Assembly (NCBI GenBank): GCA_030949985.1
Contig: JAUZRX010000058.1
Location: 1 to 64,000 of the forward strand
Length of the DNA: 64,000 bases
Direction of reading: 5' to 3'
Origin: Acidobacteriota bacterium
Lineage (GTDB): Bacteria > Acidobacteriota > Polarisedimenticolia > J045
Below are positions 29,095 through 38,073 of this stretch, piece after piece. The notes below the pieces were generated by a model. The model saw only the letters and a list, made by a program, of their open reading frames with translations, made no database searches and was not told the origin of the DNA. Each line of letters starts with the position of its first letter. The first letter of the stretch is position 1. Position numbers and translations under genes: made by a program.

Positions 29095-31719
29095 ATGAGC
29101 TTGGAGACCGGAAAACAGAGGGCCCCGCTGCGGGCATGGGCCATGCTGGGGGTCCTTTTGGGGACCCTTGTCGGGGCCGTCGCCCAAGGCACAGGGGAGG
29201 GGCAGGACTGCTCGACGATCTACGCCATCGAGGTCCGGGGCAACCGGCGGATGAGCGCCGACGCCGTGCGCTTCGATCTGGGTATCAAACCCGGCGATCC
29301 GTGGAACGAGGCGCAGATCCGGCGCGAGTACCGGCGGTTCTGGGAGAGGGGTTACTTCTCCGACCTGCGCTTTTTCAAGCGCTGCGACCCCGAGGGGGCG
29401 GTCCTGATCGTGGAGCTCGAGGAGCGACCCACGATCCTCGAGGTCGACTACCAGAAGGTCAAGGCGGTCAGCCAGCAGCAAATCGAGGACTACTACGAGG
29501 AACGGGATTTCACCCTCGGCGTGGGTTCTCCGCTGGACCGCAAGAAGCTCTGGCGGGCGGAGGCCCTGATCCGGGATCTGCTCGGCCAGAAGGGATATCT
29601 CGACGCCAAGGTGAAGGCGGTGGTGGAGGAGCGCTCACCCTCCACTCGTTCGGTGTTCTTCCGCATCGTGCCCGGTGGCAAGACGAAGATCCGCAAGCTG
29701 GATTTCGTCGGCAACAAGGCCTTCAAGGACGGCAAGCTGAAGGATCGCCTGGAACTGACCCGCGAGTGGCGCTGGTGGTGGCCGTTCTCCCGCAAGGCGC
29801 TCTATCACCCCTTGAAATACCAGCAGGACGTGACCCACGTCCTGCAATACTACCGCGATCACGGGTACCTGGACGTGGACGTCCGGCCGCCGATCGTCGA
29901 AATCAAGACCGTGCGCAGTCGCCGGGCCGAGGACAAGGCCCGCAGGCGCGCCGAGAGGGAGGCCCGCAAAAAGAGGCGGAAGGCTGAGCGTGAGCGCCGG
30001 AAGCAGGCGAAGACGGCTGACCTCGAGGACGAGCTTCCCCCCCTGCCGCTGGCCCGGGGCGACCGCGCCGGGGCGGAAGCCGACGCAGATCTTGAACTCG
30101 AAGTCAAGGAAAAGAAATGGGTCTACCTCACCATTCCCGTCGAGGAAGGGGAGGTCTATCGGCTGGGCGAAATCACCTTCGAGGGCAACCAGCTTTTCGA
30201 CGACCGGTTCTTGCGCGCCCTGTTCCCGCTGCGCGAAGGATCGGTGCTGGCCGACGGGGCCATCGAGGCGGGACTGGAGAGGATCAAGCAGTTCTACGGC
30301 CGGCGGGGCTACGTCTACGCGGTGGCCTCGCGGCGCTTCGAGCGTCACGAGGGGGAGTTCGTCGCGGACGTGGTGGTGCAGATCGACGAGGACCAGGCCT
30401 ACACCATCGACACCATCGAGTTTCGCGGCAACACCACCACCCGCGACGAGGTTCTTCGCCGCGAGCTGAACGTGGTCGAGGGCGGCGTCCTCGACCGCCA
30501 GGCCCTCGATGTCTCGATGCAGAAGTTGCGGCAGCTCGCCTTCTGGGTGCCGGGAGAAGAACCGACCCTCGAGCCCGATCCGGACGCCGCGGAAGTCGAC
30601 GTCATCATCGACGGCGAAGAGCAATCCCGTAACGAGATCCAGGTCGGCGGCGGTTACAGTGAGCTGGAGGGCGGCTTCTTCCTCGCCAGCTACCAGACCC
30701 GGAATTTCCTGGGGCGGGGCGAATCACTGAGTTTCTATGCCTCGGTGGGCGGCCGTGCGAGCCGCGCGGCGATCTCCTTCGTCGAACCGTGGTTCATGGG
30801 CAAGCCCTATACTTTCGGCTTCACCATCTCCCGCCGTTCGCTGGACTTCGGGCGGGCCCGGGACGCGGCCGGCGCCTTGCAGCGGTTGTCCCAGACCTCC
30901 ACGGGCGGGTCGATCATGGTGGGCAAGCGACTGGGCAACTACAGTTCGTTCCAGGTGCGCTACAGCTACGAGAACATCAGCGCCGACACCCTCGACCTCT
31001 CCCAGGACTTCGCCCAGACCGAAACCCGCATCGCCTCCATCACGCCGCTTTTCAATTACCGCAACGTCAATAACTTCCTTCGTCCGACCCGGGGCTTCGA
31101 GTTGCTGATCCTTCCGCAGATCACCTCGGATCTGCTGGGCTCGGAGGCGAGTTACTTCAAACCGCGGATCGAGAGCAGTTGGTACAAGCCGGTCTTCCGG
31201 CGCTTTTTCCTGGCGATCCACGGCGAAGTGGGCTGGGTCCGGCCCTTCGGCGGCGTCCACCGGGAGGCGGGCTTCGTCTCCGGCGTGCCGCGCTTCACCC
31301 GCTTTTTCATGGGGGGTGACACCATCGGGCCGCGGGTTTTCGAAACCCGCTCGCTCTCGCCGGTGCGCTTCATCCTGCCCGTCGATCAGAGCGGCAACCC
31401 GATCCCCGATCCGATCACCGGCATCGCGGTGCCGCGGCCGGTGCTGGTCGGGGGGAGCAAGTTCGGCCTGCTGCAACTCGAGTTCGGCATCCCCATCGGT
31501 CGCACGGCGACGATGGCGGCCTTCTTCGACGCCGGTGGTGTGTACGACAACGGCGAGAGCTGGAGCCTGTCGACCGCCCGCATGGCCGCCGGGTTCGAAT
31601 TCCGGGTCTTCCTGCCGGTCTTCCAGGCGCCGATCCGCCTGATCTACGGCTGGCCCGTGCGTGAGCAGCCCGGTGACCGCACCAACAGTTTCCAGTTTTC
31701 CATCGGCCTGCCTTTCTAG
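29095..31719 (+). CDS. bamA: Outer membrane protein assembly factor BamA
   Basis: An 874-residue Omp85-family protein that folds and inserts beta-barrel proteins into the outer membrane. Signal peptide at about residues 12-32; POTRA-type repeats (VRGNRRMSADAV, VDYQKVKAVSQQQI, LDFVGNKAFKDGKL, ITFEGNQLFDDRFL, IEFRGNTTTRDEVL) up to about residue 500; then a 16-strand barrel with GFTISRR, MGGDTIGPRVFE (lid region) and a C-terminal beta-signal ending in Phe. A very basic insertion (residues 273-338) separates the third and fourth POTRA repeats. ATG 29095 is preferred to GTG 29086, which lies inside a possible -10 element (TAGTCT, 29080-29085). Its stop shares CTAG with the convergent dacB stop. 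Confidence 0.9.
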   Translation: MSLETGKQRAPLRAWAMLGVLLGTLVGAVAQGTGEGQDCSTIYAIEVRGNRRMSADAVRFDLGIKPGDPWNEAQIRREYRRFWERGYFSDLRFFKRCDPEGAVLIVELEERPTILEVDYQKVKAVSQQQIEDYYEERDFTLGVGSPLDRKKLWRAEALIRDLLGQKGYLDAKVKAVVEERSPSTRSVFFRIVPGGKTKIRKLDFVGNKAFKDGKLKDRLELTREWRWWWPFSRKALYHPLKYQQDVTHVLQYYRDHGYLDVDVRPPIVEIKTVRSRRAEDKARRRAEREARKKRRKAERERRKQAKTADLEDELPPLPLARGDRAGAEADADLELEVKEKKWVYLTIPVEEGEVYRLGEITFEGNQLFDDRFLRALFPLREGSVLADGAIEAGLERIKQFYGRRGYVYAVASRRFERHEGEFVADVVVQIDEDQAYTIDTIEFRGNTTTRDEVLRRELNVVEGGVLDRQALDVSMQKLRQLAFWVPGEEPTLEPDPDAAEVDVIIDGEEQSRNEIQVGGGYSELEGGFFLASYQTRNFLGRGESLSFYASVGGRASRAAISFVEPWFMGKPYTFGFTISRRSLDFGRARDAAGALQRLSQTSTGGSIMVGKRLGNYSSFQVRYSYENISADTLDLSQDFAQTETRIASITPLFNYRNVNNFLRPTRGFELLILPQITSDLLGSEASYFKPRIESSWYKPVFRRFFLAIHGEVGWVRPFGGVHREAGFVSGVPRFTRFFMGGDTIGPRVFETRSLSPVRFILPVDQSGNPIPDPITGIAVPRPVLVGGSKFGLLQLEFGIPIGRTATMAAFFDAGGVYDNGESWSLSTARMAAGFEFRVFLPVFQAPIRLIYGWPVREQPGDRTNSFQFSIGLPF
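29911..30108 (+). other. Basic, coiled-coil-like insertion in BamA
   Basis: This codes for residues 273-338 of BamA. The first half is almost only Arg, Lys, Ala and Glu (for example ARRRAEREARKKRRKAER), predicted as a long charged helix; the second half is acidic and Pro-rich. It lies between POTRA 3 and POTRA 4 and is not part of the POTRA fold. Confidence 0.7.
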
Positions 31720-33233
31720 CCCACCCTACGCCTCGGCCCTCCGGGCGCCGGGCGGCTCGCCGCCGGATGCGCGTCCCCCGGCGCCGGCAAGGCATCGTCG
31801 ACGGCCTGCGAGTTCTCCGGACCGGGCGCCGGGAGCGCCTCTTCGACGGCGGCGAGCAACTCGTCGACCAGGGCCGCCGGGGCCGGTCGGGGCGGCTTGC
31901 GCTGGACGAGGATGGCGAAGAGCAGCCGTCGGCCGTCTTCGAGCACGAGCTTTCCTGCCAGCGTCGACACACCGGTGAGGGAACCGGTCTTGGCGCGCAG
32001 CCGGCCCCGGTAGGAGGCCAGGCGCCGGCGCAGGGTGCCGTCTTCGGCCGCCCGGGGCAGGGATGTCAGCAGTTCGGGGCCCCAGTCGGCGGCCCGTTCG
32101 GCACGCTGGAGTACGGCGACCAGGCTGCGCGGAGTCAGGCGGTCGACGGGAGCCAGGCCGGAGCCGTCGGCCAGGATCAGCCGGCTGCGGTCGATGCCCC
32201 AGCGGTCGAGGCAGCCTTCGAGAACCTTCAGGCCGGCACGGGTGGTGGCCGGGGGGTCCCCGGGGCGAACCGCGAGCAGGCGGAGCAGGATCTCGGCGGC
32301 GAAATTGCTCGAGAACTTGTTCGTCGCCGCCACGATCTCGGCCAGGGGTGGGGAGGTCCGGCGGAGCAGAACGGGAGCCGTGTCGGGGGCCCGCCCCCGG
32401 CGCAGGCCGCCGTGGAGGTGAATGCCCGCCGCCGGCAGGAGTTCGGACAGGGCGCGCCCGGCCACCATCAGGGGCTGGCCCAGGTGAAGCCAGCGCCGGT
32501 AGGGCGGGCCTCCCGCCGCCACCGTGCCCTGCACCAGGATGCGGCCTGCCCGCCCCTTTTCGCCTGGCTGGTAGCCGGCGGTGATGGAGGTGGAGGTGCC
32601 CGTCCGCGGTCGGCCTGCGAGTTCCACGCCGGCGGCGAGGGGAAAGGTGGCGATCCTGGCGGGGGTTCCCGGCGCGGGGCCGGGGAGCACGATCACCTCG
32701 ATGCTGTTCCAGGCCAGGGCCAGGGCCTGCTGGTCGGCTTCGTAGGGCTGGCTGCGCCGGGCCGGCGGCCAGGACGCCGGTCGCGCGGGGGGGCCGAAGA
32801 GATGGCCGTCGACCACCAGGTCGCCGGAGATCTCGCGGGTGCCGAGGGCGGCCAGCTCCCGCAGCGCGACCCACATGTCCTCGCCCCGCAGGAGGGGATC
32901 GCCTCCCCCCACCACGTAGAGGGAGCCCTCGATCCGGCCTTCGGCGTCGGGCCGGCGGTCGGCGCGGAAAACGGTCTCGAAGCGACGGGTCGGGCCCAGG
33001 CGCTCGAGGGCGCAGGCGGTGGTCAGGAGTTTCATGGTGGAGGCCGGGCGCAGGGGCTGGTCGGGGCGGTGGGCCAGGACCGGGCGGAAGGTGTCGGCGT
33101 CCACCGCCAGGAGGCCCAGCTCGCCCGGCTCCAGCTGCCAGCGTTCCATCACCCGCCGTATGGGCACGGGGGGCGCCGGGACCGGCACGCCGGGGCCCGG
33201 GGCGAGGAGGAGCAGGGGCAGCAGGACAGGCAC
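31716..33233 (-). CDS. dacB: D-alanyl-D-alanine carboxypeptidase/endopeptidase (PBP4 type)
   Basis: A 505-residue penicillin-binding protein of the DacB class (peptidase family S13) that trims or cleaves peptidoglycan cross-links in the periplasm. The three active-site motifs are present: ASTMK with nucleophile Ser65 and Lys68, KFSSNFAAE (SxN) and AKTGSL (KTG). A hydrophobic N-terminus serves as signal peptide; the C-terminal 50 residues are Pro/Ala-rich. The GTG start has C-runs instead of a ribosome binding site but lies 7 bases after TAAAAT, so leaderless translation is likely. Divergent from sucC. Confidence 0.9.
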   Translation of the reverse strand: MPVLLPLLLLAPGPGVPVPAPPVPIRRVMERWQLEPGELGLLAVDADTFRPVLAHRPDQPLRPASTMKLLTTACALERLGPTRRFETVFRADRRPDAEGRIEGSLYVVGGGDPLLRGEDMWVALRELAALGTREISGDLVVDGHLFGPPARPASWPPARRSQPYEADQQALALAWNSIEVIVLPGPAPGTPARIATFPLAAGVELAGRPRTGTSTSITAGYQPGEKGRAGRILVQGTVAAGGPPYRRWLHLGQPLMVAGRALSELLPAAGIHLHGGLRRGRAPDTAPVLLRRTSPPLAEIVAATNKFSSNFAAEILLRLLAVRPGDPPATTRAGLKVLEGCLDRWGIDRSRLILADGSGLAPVDRLTPRSLVAVLQRAERAADWGPELLTSLPRAAEDGTLRRRLASYRGRLRAKTGSLTGVSTLAGKLVLEDGRRLLFAILVQRKPPRPAPAALVDELLAAVEEALPAPGPENSQAVDDALPAPGDAHPAASRPAPGGPRRRVG

Positions 33234-33239
33234 GGGGGG

Positions 33240-33245
33240 ATTTTA
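33240..33245 (-). promoter_or_regulatory. -10 element of dacB, leaderless
   Basis: On the minus strand TAAAAT is followed by six C and then directly by the GTG of dacB. Transcription 7 bases after the hexamer would start on the G of the initiation codon. A stop codon overlaps the hexamer in the dacB frame, so no longer protein is possible. Confidence 0.5.
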
Positions 33246-33278
33246 GGCCGAATCGCGGGGCGCGGGGGGGTGGATCTG

Positions 33279-33307
33279 TTGCCCCCGGGGCTGCAGGCGA
33301 CTAGGAT
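33279..33307 (+). promoter_or_regulatory. Probable sigma-70 promoter of sucCD
   Basis: TTGCCC (33279-33284) and TAGGAT (33302-33307) are spaced by 17 bases in the 177-base region divergent to dacB. Transcription would start near 33314 and leave a leader of about 97 bases before sucC. Confidence 0.5.
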
Positions 33308-33410
33308 GCCCTTCGCTCTGCATTCTCCCTTTTCGGAGCCGGGCCGCATCCCACCCCCGCCGCTCGAGCCGGTGGGCCCGCTCGCCTCGAAAGGGCCAGG
33401 AGGAACAGCC

Positions 33411-34576
<1,166 letters not shown>

Positions 34577-34580
<4 letters not shown>

Positions 34581-35449
34581 GTATTCTGATCGATGCGGGC
34601 ACCAAGGTCGTCGTCCAGGGGATGACGGGTGCGGAAGGCTCCTTCCACACCAGGAAGATGGTCGAATCGGGAACCCGGGTCGTGGCGGGCGTCACGCCGG
34701 GCAAGGGCGGGCAGATCCACGAGGGGATCCCGGTGTTCAACACCGTCGCCGAAGCCATGGCGGCCACCGGGGCCAACGCCTCGGCGGTCTTCGTTCCCGC
34801 GGCCTTCGCCGCCGACGCGGCCCTCGAAGCCATCGACGCGGGTATCCCGCTGCTGGTGACGATCACCGAGGGGATTCCCGTCAGGGACATGGTCAAGGTG
34901 GCGCAGGCTCTCTCCGGCTCGCGGACCCGGATGATCGGCCCCAACTGCCCGGGCATCATCACGCCGGGCCGCTGCAAGATCGGCATCATGCCGGCCCAGA
35001 TTCACCAGCCGGGGACCGTGGGCGTGCTGTCGCGCTCCGGTACGCTGACTTACGAGGCTGTCGACCAACTCAGCCGGGCGGGCCTGGGCCAGAGCACCTG
35101 TATCGGCATCGGTGGTGATCCGATCATCGGCTCGCCGTTCACCTCGCTGCTGCCCGAGTTCGAGGCGGACCCCCAGACGGAGGCCGTCGTGCTGATCGGA
35201 GAGATCGGCGGCACCGCCGAGGAAGAGGCCGCGGCCTGGATCCGCGACAACATGAGCAAACCGGTGGTCTCGTTCATCGCTGGGGCCACGGCGCCTCCCG
35301 GACGGCGCATGGGGCATGCCGGCGCCATCATCAGTGGCGGCAAGGGTACGGCGGCGGAGAAAAAGCAGGCCCTGCGGGACGCGGGCATCCTCGTGGCGGA
35401 CTCGCCGGCGGAAATCGGCAAGAGGGTGCTCGAGGCCCTGGGCCGCTGA
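34577..35449 (+). CDS. sucD: Succinate--CoA ligase, alpha subunit
   Basis: A 290-residue CoA-binding subunit. The Rossmann domain has [18 protein letters not shown] and [15 protein letters not shown]; the ligase domain has [42 protein letters not shown] and the phosphohistidine site [14 protein letters not shown] (about His247). Full length compared with E. coli SucD (289). Translationally coupled to sucC. Confidence 0.97.
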
Positions 35450-35483
35450 GCCCGTCGAAGGCGTAGGTATCGAATTGGAGAGA

Positions 35484-35509
35484 GCGCCGCGGCCAACCGG
35501 CTGCGGCGC
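35484..35509 (+). promoter_or_regulatory. Stable hairpin in the sucD-ndk gap
   Basis: An 11-bp stem (GCGCCGCGGCC with GGCTGCGGCGC, one G-U pair) closes a 4-base AACC loop. It ends just before the GGGGAGAGGA ribosome binding site of ndk. It lacks a T-run, so it may be a transcript-processing or stability element, or limit read-through and ribosome access. Confidence 0.45.
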
Positions 35510-35526
35510 CGGGGAGAGGAATCCTC

Positions 35527-35952
35527 ATGGCTCGTGAACGAACCCTGGCGATGATCAAGCCGGATGTCGTGAAGAAGAACGTACTGGGAGCTGTTTTCAC
35601 CGCGATCGAGGAGGCCGGCTTGCAGCCTGTGGCCCTGCGGAGGGCCCAACTGAGCAAGAGCCAGGCCGAGGGCTTTTACGCGGTCCACCGTCAGCGGCCC
35701 TTCTTCGGTGAACTGACCGACTTCATGAGCAGCGGTCCGGCGCTGTTGATGGTTCTCGAGGGAGAAGACGCCATCCGCCGCTGGCGGGAGCTGCTGGGTG
35801 CCACCAATCCGGCGGAAGCCGCCGAGGGCACTCTGCGGCAGCGTTTCGGGACGAACATCCAGTGCAACGGTTTCCACGGTTCCGACGCGCCCGAAACGGC
35901 GGCTTTCGAGATCGGCTACCTGTTTCCGGGGATGGATCTCGTTCCAGCCTGA
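35527..35952 (+). CDS. ndk: Nucleoside diphosphate kinase
   Basis: A 141-residue enzyme (E. coli 143) that equalises nucleoside triphosphate pools by a ping-pong reaction. The N-terminus RERTLAMIKPDVVKKN, the central GPALLMVLEGEDAI, the motif GATNPAEAAEGTLR and the active-site NGFHGSDAPETA with phosphorylated His117 are all canonical. It follows sucCD on the same strand by 77 bases; the pairing of succinyl-CoA synthetase with Ndk is functionally sensible because the ligase supplies ATP or GTP that Ndk redistributes. Confidence 0.96.
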   Translation: MARERTLAMIKPDVVKKNVLGAVFTAIEEAGLQPVALRRAQLSKSQAEGFYAVHRQRPFFGELTDFMSSGPALLMVLEGEDAIRRWRELLGATNPAEAAEGTLRQRFGTNIQCNGFHGSDAPETAAFEIGYLFPGMDLVPA

Positions 35953-35971
35953 GCTGCGTCCAGGGGGCGGG

Positions 35972-38041
35972 TCAGCGGGGCAGTTCCCGAAGGATCTCGC
36001 GGATGCGTCCGGCCTCCCGCCCGTCGGGATCGAGGCGCAGGGCGGTTTCGAAGGCCTGGCGGGCGGCGGGAATGTTCTCGAGAGCCAGGTAGATCGAGCC
36101 CAGGGTCCGGGCCAGTTCCGGGCGGGGCGCGGCGGCCAGGGCCTGCCGGTAGTAGTCGGCGGCCTGCCCGGGCCGGCCCCGGGTCCAGGACAGCTTGCCC
36201 ATCGCTTCGAGGACCGCGGCGTCCGTGGGATCGAGTTCGAGGGCCCGGCGGAAGGCCTGCAGGGCCGGTTCGCCCCGGCCCGCCGCCGCGAGCAGCGAGC
36301 CGCGAAGCAGCAGCAGGCGCGGGTCTTCCACGTCTCGGGCCGCTGCCTGGTCGAGGACGGCCAGAGCCTGATCGGCGCGGCCGAGATCGATCAGGGTCTC
36401 GGCCAGGCCGCCGGTGGCCTCGGGGTTGCGGGGACGCAGTTCCAGGGCCCGGCGGAAGGCGGCCGCGGCGGTGGCCAGGGACTCCTCGGTGACCGGGCGC
36501 CGGGCGCGCCAGGCCCGGCCGAGGAGCTGATGGACCCGGTCGTCGTCGGCGGCGCGGCGGAGCGCCTGCTCGTAGACGGTGATCGCCCGGGCGACCTGCC
36601 CGCGGGCCAGCCACAGGTTGCCCAGGGTGAGTCGGGCGGGGAGGTTGGCGGGGTTGTCGGCGAGCATGTGTTCGAGCCGGGTGGTGGCCTGGGCCAGGGC
36701 CCGGGGGTCGGCGTCGGGAGCGGCGAGGACCTCCCGGGCGTGATGCAGCACCTGGAGGGAAGCCACCGCTTCGAGGGGATCCGGTCGCCGGTCGCCGGGC
36801 AGGGGGGGGGCGCCGGCGGCGTAGCCCAGTGAGCGCAGGGTGGCCAGCCGCTCGGTATCGGCCGCCGTCTCCTCTCCCGGGGCCGCCGCCCCGTCCAGGG
36901 CGGGGAGCCGATCGACGAGGGCGGCGACGACGCGAGGGTGCGTGGTGGCCAGGTCACGCCGCTCGGCCGGGTCGGCGGCCAGGTCGTAGAGGTGGGGACG
37001 GCCCGCACTCAGGAGCTTGAATCGACCCTTGACCACTCCGGCCAGGGGGCGCCAGCCGTAGGCCCGGGCCCCGTGCAGGGCTTCCATCTCGAAGGCGCGG
37101 TCGGCAGGTGCGCTGACCCGGCCGTCGTCGATCAGGGGCCGCCCCTCCATCGTCTTCGGCACTTTCACGCCGGCCAGGCGCAACAGGGTGGGCGCCAGGT
37201 CCACCAGGCCCACCGGCGTGCGGACCACCCGGCCGGCCGGGACGGAGGGGCCGGCGAGGATCAACGGTACTCGCTGGGTGGTCTGGAAGAGCAGCACTCC
37301 GTGGTCCTTCTCCCCGTGCTCGCCCAGGCTCTCGCCGTGGTCCCCCGCCACCGCCACCAGCACCGCCGGCCAGCGGCGACGCACGGCCGCCAGCAGCCGC
37401 CCGAGCTGGTCGTCGGCGAAGGCGATCTCGGCCTGGTAGGGGTGGCCCTCGAAACGGCTGCGCCAGGGTTCGGGGGCGACCCAGGGCAGGTGGGGGTCGT
37501 AGAGGTGGACCCAGAGCAGGAACGGGGACTCGAGCCTTGCGACTTCTTCGAGGGCCCGATCGACCACCTGGCTGGCGGCCCGCTCCCGCCAGTCGAACCA
37601 GCGCCGGGGGCCCTGCCGCACCTGATCGTCGAAGACGGCGAATCCGCGGTCGATGCCGGTCGCCCGGTCGAGCACCGCCGAGCCCACCACGGCGGCGGTC
37701 TGCCAGCCGGCATCGGCGAGAGCTTCTGCCAGGGTCTTGACCCCGGGGGGCAGTCGCTCGCCGTTGTCCCGGGCGCCGTGAAGGCGCGGCGGCAGGCCGG
37801 TCATCACGCTCGCGTGGGCCGGCAGGGTCAGGGGCGCGGGGGAGAGGGCCTGGTCGAAGCGCACTCCGGCGGCGGCCAGGACGTCGAGGTTCGGGGTGGG
37901 AGAGGGGCTGCGGCCGTAGCAGCCCAGGTGATCGGCCCGGGTGGTGTCCAGGGTGATCAGTACGATCCCCGCGGGACGCCCGGAGGGAGCGCTCGCCGGT
38001 GCGGCTGCCAGGAACAAACAAGCCGCCAGCAGGGCCAGCAC
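35972..38041 (-). CDS. Secreted sulfatase-family protein with C-terminal TPR repeats
   Basis: A 689-residue exported protein. Signal peptide (1-18); sulfatase/alkaline phosphatase-superfamily domain (about 25-400) with intact metal motifs LITLDTTRADHLGCYG (Asp32) and VAGDHGESLGEHG (about residue 233). The catalytic position reads SPAPLTLPAHAS, suggesting a Thr72 nucleophile in place of the formylglycine Cys/Ser. Five or six TPR repeats (about 455-685) follow. This domain pair is common in Acidobacteriota; substrate unknown (sulfate, phosphate or phosphonate ester). GTG start. It follows the metalloprotease gene by 32 bases and may be co-transcribed. Confidence 0.85.
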   Translation of the reverse strand: MLALLAACLFLAAAPASAPSGRPAGIVLITLDTTRADHLGCYGRSPSPTPNLDVLAAAGVRFDQALSPAPLTLPAHASVMTGLPPRLHGARDNGERLPPGVKTLAEALADAGWQTAAVVGSAVLDRATGIDRGFAVFDDQVRQGPRRWFDWRERAASQVVDRALEEVARLESPFLLWVHLYDPHLPWVAPEPWRSRFEGHPYQAEIAFADDQLGRLLAAVRRRWPAVLVAVAGDHGESLGEHGEKDHGVLLFQTTQRVPLILAGPSVPAGRVVRTPVGLVDLAPTLLRLAGVKVPKTMEGRPLIDDGRVSAPADRAFEMEALHGARAYGWRPLAGVVKGRFKLLSAGRPHLYDLAADPAERRDLATTHPRVVAALVDRLPALDGAAAPGEETAADTERLATLRSLGYAAGAPPLPGDRRPDPLEAVASLQVLHHAREVLAAPDADPRALAQATTRLEHMLADNPANLPARLTLGNLWLARGQVARAITVYEQALRRAADDDRVHQLLGRAWRARRPVTEESLATAAAAFRRALELRPRNPEATGGLAETLIDLGRADQALAVLDQAAARDVEDPRLLLLRGSLLAAAGRGEPALQAFRRALELDPTDAAVLEAMGKLSWTRGRPGQAADYYRQALAAAPRPELARTLGSIYLALENIPAARQAFETALRLDPDGREAGRIREILRELPR

Positions 38042-38073
38042 GAGGCGGGCGCTGCCGGCGGCGTCGAGAGTGA

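Noticed and set aside
29971-30020. Arg/Lys/Glu-rich stretch in bamA as a possible frameshift or repeat expansion
   Set aside because: The reading frame is intact on both sides and the POTRA motifs resume in phase, so it is a true insertion.
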